From: an uncultured Bacteroidota bacterium
GTDB taxonomy: Bacteria > Bacteroidota > Bacteroidia > Chitinophagales > Chitinophagaceae
Direction: 5' to 3'
Assembly (NCBI GenBank): GCA_903929425.1
Contig: CAIYUO010000100.1
Location: forward strand, 1-41,332
Length of the DNA: 41,332 nt
In this document: piece after piece, positions 1 to 7,600 of the stretch
Position numbering within the stretch: position 1 is the first letter of the stretch
Layout: each line of letters begins with the position of its first letter
Translations under genes and position numbers: made by a program
Notes under the pieces: model-generated
Told to the model about the DNA's origin: nothing
Database searches by the model: none
What the model saw: the letters and a program-made list of their open reading frames with translations, nothing else

Positions 1-93
1 CCTGTTCGTGGCCAAAGAACTAAAACGAACTCACGTACTCGTAAGGGTAAGCGTAAGACCGTTGCTGGTAAGAAGAAAGTAGCTAAGAAATAA
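1..93 (+). CDS. rpsM: 30S ribosomal protein S13, C-terminal end (partial)
   Basis: Frame 1 is open from the first base to a TAA at 91-93 and gives 30 residues. They begin PVRGQRTKTNSRTRKGKRK and end in a Lys-rich tail, which is the highly conserved C-terminus of S13 (RGQRTKTNARTRKG). S13 sits in the head of the 30S subunit and contacts 16S rRNA, the P-site tRNA and the B1 bridge to the 50S. The 5' part of the gene is outside the window. The following genes (S11, S4, alpha subunit, L17) are its standard alpha-operon partners, which confirms the assignment. Confidence 0.95.
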   Translation, partial: PVRGQRTKTNSRTRKGKRKTVAGKKKVAKK

Positions 94-149
94 AAAATCC
101 GCATCAAATTGGATCCTAGTAATTAATTACTGGGGGAGATTGACTCGGT

Positions 150-165
150 TTCCGCTTCGGCGGAA
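150..165 (+). promoter_or_regulatory. UUCG-capped hairpin in the rpsM-rpsK spacer
   Basis: A perfect 6-bp stem (TTCCGC at 150-155, GCGGAA at 160-165) closes a TTCG tetraloop, an exceptionally stable RNA fold. A 14-bp AT-rich palindrome (AGTAATTAATTACT, 118-131) lies just upstream. There is no T-run after it, so it is not an intrinsic terminator. It may be an RNA processing site, an mRNA stability element or part of a ribosomal-protein leader. Its function is unproven. Confidence 0.5.
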
Positions 166-231
166 TTTCAATTTAAATAACCCGCTAATTTTACAAGTTA
201 AATCAAGTAAAAAAAGCACACCTCAAACACA

Positions 232-642
232 ATGGCTAAACCACAAAAAGCACAAAACAGTGCAAAAGCAGCTTCAAAAAAGAGAGTCGTAAAAATCGAC
301 GCTTCTGGTGAAGTTCGCATTAGTGCAACTTTCAACAATTTAATTATCGCATTTACCAACAAAGCAGGCCAAGTAATTAGCTGGAGCAGTGCTGGTAAAA
401 TGGGTTTTAGAGGTTCTAAAAAGAACACTCCATATGCAGCTCAAATGGCAGCAGCTGATGCAGCGAAAGTAGCATTAGACGCTGGTGTTAAAAGAGTTGA
501 TGTATTTGTAAAAGGACCAGGTTCAGGTCGCGAAGGAGCCATCCGTTCTATTTCTCAATCAGGAATCGAAGTAACTTCAATCCGTGACGTGACGCCAATG
601 CCACATAACGGTTGTCGTCCTCCAAAACAAAGAAGAGTATAA
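232..642 (+). CDS. rpsK: 30S ribosomal protein S11
   Basis: The 136-residue product is a full-length S11 of the small-subunit platform, which binds 16S rRNA near the mRNA exit and the S7 contact. Diagnostic stretches include [11 protein letters not shown], the [21 protein letters not shown] block, [15 protein letters not shown] and the C-terminal [17 protein letters not shown]. The N-terminus carries about 18 extra Ala/Lys-rich residues before the conserved core, as is usual in Bacteroidota. It lies between rpsM and rpsD in the alpha operon. The ATG at 232 is the only sensible start, and there is no strong Shine-Dalgarno sequence, as is typical for this phylum. Confidence 0.98.
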   Translation: MAKPQKAQNSAKAASKKRVVKIDASGEVRISATFNNLIIAFTNKAGQVISWSSAGKMGFRGSKKNTPYAAQMAAADAAKVALDAGVKRVDVFVKGPGSGREGAIRSISQSGIEVTSIRDVTPMPHNGCRPPKQRRV

Positions 643-664
643 CACTTTATATTATTATAAACAG

Positions 665-703
665 GGTATAGCATTCATTTTAGATTTTTACTGATGCTTT
701 ACC
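665..703 (+). promoter_or_regulatory. Hairpin in the rpsD leader (candidate S4 autoregulatory site)
   Basis: GGTATAGCAT (665-674) pairs with ATGCTTTACC (694-703), giving ten positions with a single T-T mismatch around a 19-nt loop. It ends 28 nt before the rpsD start codon and has no following T-run. S4 is the classic autoregulator of alpha operons through mRNA structures, so a leader element here is plausible. That role is inference; only the pairing is seen. Confidence 0.4.
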
Positions 704-731
704 GTCACCAAAAAATCAAAAACACAAAATT

Positions 732-1337
732 ATGGCACGTTACACAGGTCCAAAGACCAAAATTTCCCGCATTTTCGGCGAACCTATCTTAGGGAACGCA
801 AAATGGTTGGGTAAAAACAGCAACCCTCCAGGTCAACACGGAGCACAACGCAAGCGTAAGCAATTAGGCGAATACGCATTACAGTTAAGAGAAAAGCAAA
901 AAGCTAAATATACTTATGGTGTATTGGAGCGTCAATTCCGTAAAACTTTTGAAGAAGCTTCTCGTCTTAAGGGTGTTAAAGGTGAAAACTTAATTAAATT
1001 ATTAGAGTCTCGTTTAGACAATACTATTTTTAGAATGGGATTGGCGGCAAGCCGTCCAGAAGCCCGTCAGTTAGTTGCTCACAAGCATATAGCTGTGAAT
1101 GGTGCTGTGACAAACGTACCTTCTTACACTTGTAGACCAGGTGACGTTATTACTTATCGTCCAAAGAGTGCTCACAATTCTGCTATCGTTAGCAAGCAAC
1201 GTCCAAGAAACACTAAGTTTAGCTGGGTGGATTGGAATGACACAACTAACTCTGGTACATTCATCGCAATGCCAGAAAGAGAAGCAGTTCCTGAGAATAT
1301 CAAAGAGCAATTAATTGTTGAATTGTATTCTAAATAG
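732..1337 (+). CDS. rpsD: 30S ribosomal protein S4
   Basis: A 201-residue S4, a primary 16S rRNA binding protein that nucleates 30S assembly and often represses its own operon. The N-terminal MARYTGPKTKISRIFGEPI and PPGQHGAQRKRK blocks are conserved. The S4 RNA-binding domain spans roughly residues 92-155 (LESRLDNTIFRMGLAASRPEARQ). There is no CxxC zinc motif in the N-terminal domain, so this is the zinc-free (C-minus) form. The C-terminus ends in the usual ENIKEQLIVELYSK. It is co-oriented with rpsK (89-nt spacer with a hairpin) and rpoA (55-nt spacer). Confidence 0.98.
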   Translation: MARYTGPKTKISRIFGEPILGNAKWLGKNSNPPGQHGAQRKRKQLGEYALQLREKQKAKYTYGVLERQFRKTFEEASRLKGVKGENLIKLLESRLDNTIFRMGLAASRPEARQLVAHKHIAVNGAVTNVPSYTCRPGDVITYRPKSAHNSAIVSKQRPRNTKFSWVDWNDTTNSGTFIAMPEREAVPENIKEQLIVELYSK

Positions 1338-1392
1338 TAGCACTTAAACATATTTCTTCCTTGCGGGAGATTCAAACAAAAAAAATGATAAC

Positions 1393-2397
1393 ATGGCAAT
1401 ATTAAGTTTTCAAAAACCTGATAAAATTGTTTTACAAAAAGCAAATGACTTTGAAGGACAATTCGAATTTCGTCCATTAGAGCCAGGATTTGGTTTGACT
1501 TTAGGCAATTCTTTAAGAAGAGTTTTATTAAGTTCTTTAGAAGGTTTTGCAATTGTGGGTATCAAAATTGAAGGTGTAGATCATGAATTTGCAACTATCA
1601 AAGGCATTACGGAAGACGTTACTGAATTAATCTTAAACTTAAAGCAAGTTCGTTTTAAGCGTAAGGCTGATCAGGACGTTAGTTCTGAAAAAATTACTTT
1701 ATCAATTAAAGGAAGTAGCGAATTTAATGCAGGTCATTTAGGAGAAGCTTCTCAACAGTTTCAAGTAATGAATCCTGAATTAATTATTTGTACAATGGAT
1801 CCTTCTGCTAAATTAGAAATTGAATTAACCATTAGCAAAGGCCGTGGTTACATTCCAGCTGAGGAAAATAAATTAAAGGATATGCCGTTTGGTTATATCG
1901 CTATTGATTCTATTCATACGCCCATCAAGAATGTTAAGTATGTGATGGAAAACTATCGTGTAGAGCAAAGAACTGACTACGAGAAATTAATTTTAGACGT
2001 AGCAACTGATGGAACAATACATCCTGAAGATGCTGTAAAGCAAGCTTCAAGAATTTTGATTCAACACTTAATGATCATCACTGACGAGAATATCACTTTT
2101 GATAACAAAGAAGATAAAAAAGAGGATGTGGTTGATGAGCAAGTATTACAATTAAGAAAAGTATTGAAAACTCCATTAGAAGACTTAGATCTTTCTGTAC
2201 GTGCGTTCAATTGCTTGAAAGCTGCTAAAATCAACAGCTTGAGCGAATTGGTACAATACGAACAAGAGGACTTAATGAAGTTCAGAAACTTTGGTCAAAA
2301 ATCATTATCTGAAATCGAACAAGTATTAATCGAAAGAGGATTAAGCTTTGGTATGGATTTAGGTAAATTAGGATTAGACAAATTAGATTTACAATAG
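1393..2397 (+). CDS. rpoA: DNA-directed RNA polymerase alpha subunit
   Basis: The 334-residue alpha subunit dimerises to start assembly of RNA polymerase and contacts promoter DNA and regulators. The N-terminal domain shows FRPLEPGFGLTLGNSLRRVLLSS, the invariant alpha dimerisation and beta-contact region, and GYIPAEENK. The C-terminal domain (about residues 250-325) shows PLEDLDLSVRAFNCLKAAKI and FGQKSLSEIEQVL, the helix-hairpin-helix fold that binds UP elements. Length is normal for Bacteroidota. It is in the alpha operon between rpsD and rplQ. Confidence 0.98.
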   Translation: MAILSFQKPDKIVLQKANDFEGQFEFRPLEPGFGLTLGNSLRRVLLSSLEGFAIVGIKIEGVDHEFATIKGITEDVTELILNLKQVRFKRKADQDVSSEKITLSIKGSSEFNAGHLGEASQQFQVMNPELIICTMDPSAKLEIELTISKGRGYIPAEENKLKDMPFGYIAIDSIHTPIKNVKYVMENYRVEQRTDYEKLILDVATDGTIHPEDAVKQASRILIQHLMIITDENITFDNKEDKKEDVVDEQVLQLRKVLKTPLEDLDLSVRAFNCLKAAKINSLSELVQYEQEDLMKFRNFGQKSLSEIEQVLIERGLSFGMDLGKLGLDKLDLQ

Positions 2398-2431
2398 TCC
2401 ACAAGGATTTAGTAAATCACTATTTATAACC

Positions 2432-2475
2432 GAGCTTTCGGGCTCACACCTTACAATTCCTGACACGGTGTAAGG
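2432..2475 (+). promoter_or_regulatory. Two small hairpins in the rplQ leader
   Basis: GAGC (2432-2435) can pair with GCTC (2442-2445). CCTTAC (2449-2454) can pair with GTAAGG (2470-2475), and an alternative CACC/GGTG pairing (2447-2450 with 2467-2470) competes with the second stem. This is the 94-nt spacer between rpoA and rplQ. The mutually exclusive pairings could modulate L17 translation, but no function is demonstrated. Confidence 0.3.
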
Positions 2476-2491
2476 ACAAAAATTAAACGTC

Positions 2492-3019
2492 ATGCGTCAC
2501 GGTAACAAAAACAACAACTTAGGTCGTAAAAAGGCACACAGAGAAGCCTTGTTAAGTAACTTAGCTATTCAATTAATTACTCACAAGCGTATCGTAACTA
2601 CTTTAGCAAAAGCTAAAGCGTTAAGAACTTATGTTGAGCCATTAGTAACTAAAACTAAAAAAACGGCTTCTAAGGAAGAAATTATGCACAACCACAGAGT
2701 GGTGTTCAGTTATTTAAACGACAAAACAGCGGTGAAAGAATTATTCACAGTTGTAGCGCCTAAAATTGCTGCTCGTCCAGGTGGATACACTCGTATCATT
2801 AAATTAGGTATTCGTCCAGGTGACAACGCTGAAAAAGCAATGATCGAATTAGTTGATTTCAATGAAATTTATGGTAATTCTGTTGCAACTGCAGCTGAAC
2901 CAGCTAAGAAAACTCGTCGTAGTAAAGCTACTGCTCCTAAGAAAGCTACTGAAGCTGCTGCTGAAGTCGCTCCAGCTGAAGAGGCTTCATCAACTGAGGA
3001 AACACCAGCTGCTGAATAA
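2492..3019 (+). CDS. rplQ: 50S ribosomal protein L17
   Basis: A 175-residue L17, the 50S protein near the peptide exit tunnel. The core ([64 protein letters not shown]) occupies residues 1-130. The last ~45 residues are a low-complexity Lys/Ala then Glu/Ala tail ([14 protein letters not shown]...). Such extensions are common on L17 of Bacteroidota and are likely disordered. It is the last gene of the alpha operon and is followed at once by a strong terminator. Confidence 0.98.
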   Translation: MRHGNKNNNLGRKKAHREALLSNLAIQLITHKRIVTTLAKAKALRTYVEPLVTKTKKTASKEEIMHNHRVVFSYLNDKTAVKELFTVVAPKIAARPGGYTRIIKLGIRPGDNAEKAMIELVDFNEIYGNSVATAAEPAKKTRRSKATAPKKATEAAAEVAPAEEASSTEETPAAE

Positions 3020-3041
3020 TGCACATAATGTTATTACATAT

Positions 3042-3072
3042 AAAGGCAAGACTTTGGTCTTGCCTTTTTTTT
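3042..3072 (+). terminator. Rho-independent terminator of the alpha operon
   Basis: An 11-bp perfect stem (AAAGGCAAGAC, 3042-3052, with GTCTTGCCTTT, 3057-3067) with a TTTG loop runs into eight T residues (3065-3072), 23 nt after the rplQ stop. This is a textbook intrinsic terminator. Its loop also provides the -33 box of the carA promoter. Confidence 0.93.
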
Positions 3073-3083
3073 GCCTAAATTTG
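3053..3083 (+). promoter_or_regulatory. Bacteroidota-type promoter of carA
   Basis: TTTG at 3053-3056, a 19-nt spacer, and TAAATTTG at 3076-3083 match the Bacteroidota sigma-ABfr consensus (TTTG-N19-TAnnTTTG) exactly. The -33 box is the loop of the preceding terminator and the spacer contains its 3' arm and T-run. The carA start codon is 48 nt downstream of the -7 box. Confidence 0.75.
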
Positions 3084-3131
3084 CATCAAATCGATCAAAA
3101 AAGTACTCATCCATTAAAATAGCAAAATCCA

Positions 3132-4226
3132 ATGACCGCACAACCCGCAATCCTAGTTTTAGCCGATGGCAATGTATTTCACGGACAAGCATTTGGGAAA
3201 ATTGGTACCACCACCGGTGAAATTTGTTTTAATACGGGTATGACTGGTTATCAGGAAGTTTTTACGGATCCAAGTTACACGGGTCAAATAATTATCATGA
3301 ATAATGTGCACATTGGTAATTATGGGGTAAAGGATACCGACGTTGAAAGTAAGTCGGTAAAAATACATGGATTAATCGGACGTAATTTAGAAGAGAAATA
3401 TTCTCGTGCGTTAGCTGATGGAAATTTGAATGAATATTTAATCGCCAATAATATTGTTTCTATTGAGGGGTTAGATACGAGAGCATTGGTAGCACATGTA
3501 AGAACCAGTGGCGCCATGAACTGTATTATTTCATCCGACAATATGGATGTGGAATCCTTGAAAAAACAATTAGCTGCAGTGCCGAGTATGGATGGCTTAG
3601 AATTAGCTAGCACAGTGAGTACAAAAGAAATATATGAATTAGGGGACGTAAATGCTGCTATAAAGGTTTCAGTGCTTGACTTTGGTATTAAACATAATAT
3701 TCTTAAATGTTTAGTGGACAGAGGAGTACACGTAAGAGTGCATCCTGCCAAAACCGATTTCGCAACATTAAAAGCATTTAATCCAACGGGATACTTTTTA
3801 TCCAACGGTCCTGGTGATCCAGCTCCAATGGATTATGCAGTTGCAACCATCAAGCAAATATTAGCAGAGAAAAAACCATTGTTCGGTATTTGTTTAGGAC
3901 ATCAATTATTAGCACGTGCAAATGATATTCCAACTTTTAAAATGCACCATGGTCACAGAGGATTAAATCATCCAGTGAAAAATGTAATTACGGGTCGTTC
4001 TGAAATCACTACACAAAATCATGGCTTTGGAGTGGATCCTGATGCAGTAAGAAAGCATGATAATGTAATTGTATCGCATGTGAATTTAAATGATGATTCA
4101 ATCGAAGGGATAAAATTAAAAGATCGACCAGCATTCAGTGTACAATACCATCCTGAAGCAACACCAGGTCCTCACGATAGTAGATATTTATTTGATGATT
4201 TCGTATCTTTAATGAAAGCGAAATAA
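3132..4226 (+). CDS. carA: Carbamoyl-phosphate synthase small subunit (glutaminase)
   Basis: A 364-residue CarA that hydrolyses glutamine and channels ammonia to CarB for carbamoyl phosphate, feeding arginine and pyrimidine synthesis. The N-terminal domain has FNTGMTGYQEVFTDPSYTGQ. The class I glutamine amidotransferase domain has LSNGPGDP, the nucleophile Cys254 in FGICLGHQLLA, and the catalytic His/Glu in QYHPEATPGPHDS. Length is normal. carB is not adjacent. It has its own promoter inside the rplQ terminator and is followed 20 nt later by aroQ on the same strand, so the two may be co-transcribed. Confidence 0.97.
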   Translation: MTAQPAILVLADGNVFHGQAFGKIGTTTGEICFNTGMTGYQEVFTDPSYTGQIIIMNNVHIGNYGVKDTDVESKSVKIHGLIGRNLEEKYSRALADGNLNEYLIANNIVSIEGLDTRALVAHVRTSGAMNCIISSDNMDVESLKKQLAAVPSMDGLELASTVSTKEIYELGDVNAAIKVSVLDFGIKHNILKCLVDRGVHVRVHPAKTDFATLKAFNPTGYFLSNGPGDPAPMDYAVATIKQILAEKKPLFGICLGHQLLARANDIPTFKMHHGHRGLNHPVKNVITGRSEITTQNHGFGVDPDAVRKHDNVIVSHVNLNDDSIEGIKLKDRPAFSVQYHPEATPGPHDSRYLFDDFVSLMKAK

Positions 4227-4246
4227 TAAGAATTCAAAAACTAACT

Positions 4247-4675
4247 ATGCTAAATATTACCATCATTAACGGGCCTAATTTAAACTTATTAGGAAAGCGT
4301 GAACCAGGTGTTTATGGCAATGAAAGTTTCGATGATTTTTTAGTACAATTAAAACAACAATTCACACAAGTAAACTTTACTTATTTTCAATCCAATGTGG
4401 AAGGGGAGTTAGTAGATGCGATTCAAAAATACGGTTTTGATCAAGACGGGATAATTATTAATCCTGCAGCCTATACCCATACTTCAGTTGCCATTGGTGA
4501 CGCTATTGCAGCAATTAAGGTTCCTGTGATTGAAGTTCATATTAGCAATGTACATGCAAGAGAAGACTTCCGTAAAATTTCCCATGTTTCTGCTAAAGCC
4601 GTAGGAAGCATTGTAGGACTAGGTTTAAGGGGCTATGCTTTAGCAACTGAGTGGTTCGTTTCGAACACAAAATAG
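4247..4675 (+). CDS. aroQ: Type II 3-dehydroquinate dehydratase
   Basis: A 142-residue type II dehydroquinase converting 3-dehydroquinate to 3-dehydroshikimate in the shikimate pathway. Family signatures are NGPNLNLLGKREPGVYG with the catalytic Arg/Tyr lid, FQSNVEGELVDAIQ, NPAAYTHTSVAIGDAI and EVHISNVHAREDFR. The length matches the dodecameric family (about 140-150 residues). It lies 20 nt after carA and converges on tamB, with only 19 nt between stop codons and no clear terminator hairpin. Confidence 0.96.
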   Translation: MLNITIINGPNLNLLGKREPGVYGNESFDDFLVQLKQQFTQVNFTYFQSNVEGELVDAIQKYGFDQDGIIINPAAYTHTSVAIGDAIAAIKVPVIEVHISNVHAREDFRKISHVSAKAVGSIVGLGLRGYALATEWFVSNTK

Positions 4676-4694
4676 TTTATTAAACAAAAATAGT

Positions 4695-7600
4695 TTACCA
4701 AATAAATTGATCAAAGTCTTTTCGGTAGGAGATACTTACACCTTGTCTGTTTCTTTTCCCTAAAGCACTTCCATTGATATCCAAACTATTCCTATTAAAA
4801 ATAATGGCTCTTAATTTTTTATCCTTTGTCAATAGGAATTCAATATTTAAATCGGGCAACCATTGTAAGTCACTATTTTGAATGGTGCTAGTATTTCTAA
4901 CATTAAAATCAAGATCACCTCCAACGTTCACTATTATTTTATCATTTAAAAAGCTACGACCCAATTTAAGGTTCACCCTTGTTCTGTCAATTTTATTGGC
5001 GTTAATCGCAATGCCACCACCTGTAGGATCCAATAAGTTGCCACTATTATAAACCGACGAGCCAATATCAAATTTTAAACTATTATCCCCAGTCGCTTTA
5101 TTAATAAGGGTACTAATGGATTTATTAATTTGCTTAGTCAATAATTGTGATATGGTATTGATACCAATAGTTGTTGCTGAGTAAGCATTATTATTATTGC
5201 TATTGCTAAAGCTCACAGGTGCAAATGAGTTAAATACAATTAAAAAGGAAACTTGTTTTAAAATTTCGTTGTCATCGCGTTCGAGTCTATTAATAAATTG
5301 AGAAAACTCATTATCGGAACTAATTGGATTTCCTTGTGGGAAGGCTAATGAAAATTTAATCGACGGTTGGGTTAATTTATTTCTTAAGGCGGCAATAACA
5401 TAAACACTACCTCGGTAACTTTTTACGGCATTACTAAAGTTAGCCGAACCTACTAAATCATTTAAGCTAACTCTTTCGGCAGTATATCTTGCGTCAATAT
5501 GAATATCCGCATTTAAAGGGTCTCCAGTCCATTCTATGAAGTTTCCTACACCTGGTATCAATTCAAATGGCTTTTTAATGAATGACTGAAAATTAAAATC
5601 GTATTTACCCGATTCAATATTATACTTACCTCTAATAGTTAACGGCTCGATATTACCTGCCCTAATTTTAATCCTGCCTTCTCCAACACCCTTTATGACA
5701 TCACCTGATAGTTCGTCTAACACCACATCAATTTGGGTTTTATTATTAGCAGTGACTTCGAGGTCAACTACTAAATTATAAGCGGGGATATCGGCGCTTT
5801 TGATTGCCGTTTTGCCGTACTTTTTAAATATGATATATTCTGAATTCCCACTTTCTTTACTTGTTGTATTCGGCAAATAAATATGGGAACTATCATTTAC
5901 ATCAGCAGTAATGGACATTTTTATGTTTTCTTCAGGGCCCTTAATGGTCATAAAGGCTTTGCCAACTGCTTTGCCATAAAAATTGGGATTGTCTAATACC
6001 TCCGTATTAATGAGTTCAATTTTAGGACTACTCATTTCCAAATCATAATCCAAGTGTTTAAATCCTTGGTTTAATATTTTCCCTTTGAATGCTGCTTTTC
6101 TATGTTTATTGTCATACACTGTCATTTCTCCAAAATCAATGCCTTCGTTGGTGAATTTAATTACTGCCCCACTGTCAATGGTGTATTTCACTTTGGTGTA
6201 ATCAACTACAAAGGAAGCATTATCAAAAGTAGCCGATCCCAATAAATAAGGGTTTTCAATTCGGCCACCCAAATGTATATAGCCATTTGCACGACCGTCT
6301 AAATTTGTAATAACACCTCCAATAAATTGTTGAACTAAATTAAATTTTGAATGTTCTAAAAATAAATTAGCATCCAATGGATTAATACTATCCTTAATAT
6401 TATAGGATCCGGAAGCCGATAAATTATAATTGGTATTCGGACTAAATAGGCTAAAGGGAACTACGCCAGTAGCCTGCTTATAAGATGCGTTAATTTGGGT
6501 TTTTCCAATTGAATCATTGTTAAAAGAAAATTGATCTAAATTCAAGCTAGTACTCATTTCAAAGCTGGACAATATATTTTTTAGCTCAATTTTGCCGTTG
6601 GTAATACCTTCTAATTTAGGATAAGGAAACAATAGTTTTGTAATGTCACCTAATATTACATTTTTCAATTGAATCTGTAATGTATTTTTACTAGTAGTTG
6701 AATTTGAAAACTCAAAGGCTTGGATTCCCTGCGATAAATTAAAATTGCTTGCACTTGTATTGCTTTCTCTAATATTCACAATGCCCTTATCAGCGATGGT
6801 CCATTTTTTATGGTTTAGTGAAAAATGGGAGGGAAGCCAATTAATAGAAATACCATCGTTATAAGTATGCACATATCCGTTAAATGCAACTTCACCTAAA
6901 ACTGATTCGCTATTGGCATTTAAACTGACTAAGGAAACATCATTGCTTGTATTAATTTGAAGTACTGGATTTAAGAAACTTAAACTATCCGTTAGGTTAA
7001 ACTTAGTTGCATCAATTTTTAAATTTAAAGAGTCAATATTACCTTTCCCTGAAATGATACCATCTTTAATGGCATATTCCGCCAAATTATGTTGTAAGCT
7101 AGCAAATGGAATCTTCCCATTTAATTGAATGCTTTGCTTGTCGGTATTTAGACTACCATTAAGGGAAACATTATTGAATCCTGTGATGTCCTTATTGAAA
7201 AGTCTTATATAGGGTTCAACATAGTTTGTTTTCACCTCAAAACTAAATTGCTGATTAGCCGTTGTATTTTTTGGAGCAGGAATGTAGGTAGGGAAATATC
7301 GTTGGATAAAATATTGAACACTTGCAGGTAAATGAAGAATGTTGAATTTTCCATTAATACTTGCTTGAATATCGTCACTTTCTAATTTAATATTTTTAAT
7401 TCCATTGGTCGTTTTAGAGGATAAGGAGAAAGCATCGAAATTCACAACCGACTCAGTACCTTGGAATTTGCCATTCAAGAATTTTGCATACCCAGTAAAG
7501 TTGTCAATATTATTTCCTTCAAAGTTGATGTCTAGTAATCCTGTTAATTGAATAAGATTTTTTGAAATATTAAGGGCTTGTAAATTGGCGTTCAATAAGT

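Noticed and set aside
1172..1552. A 126-codon open frame antisense to rpsD and rpoA
   Set aside because: It overlaps two well-defined ribosomal operon genes on the opposite strand and has no recognisable protein features.
3320..3805. A 161-codon open frame antisense to carA
   Set aside because: Shadow of the strongly conserved carA reading frame.
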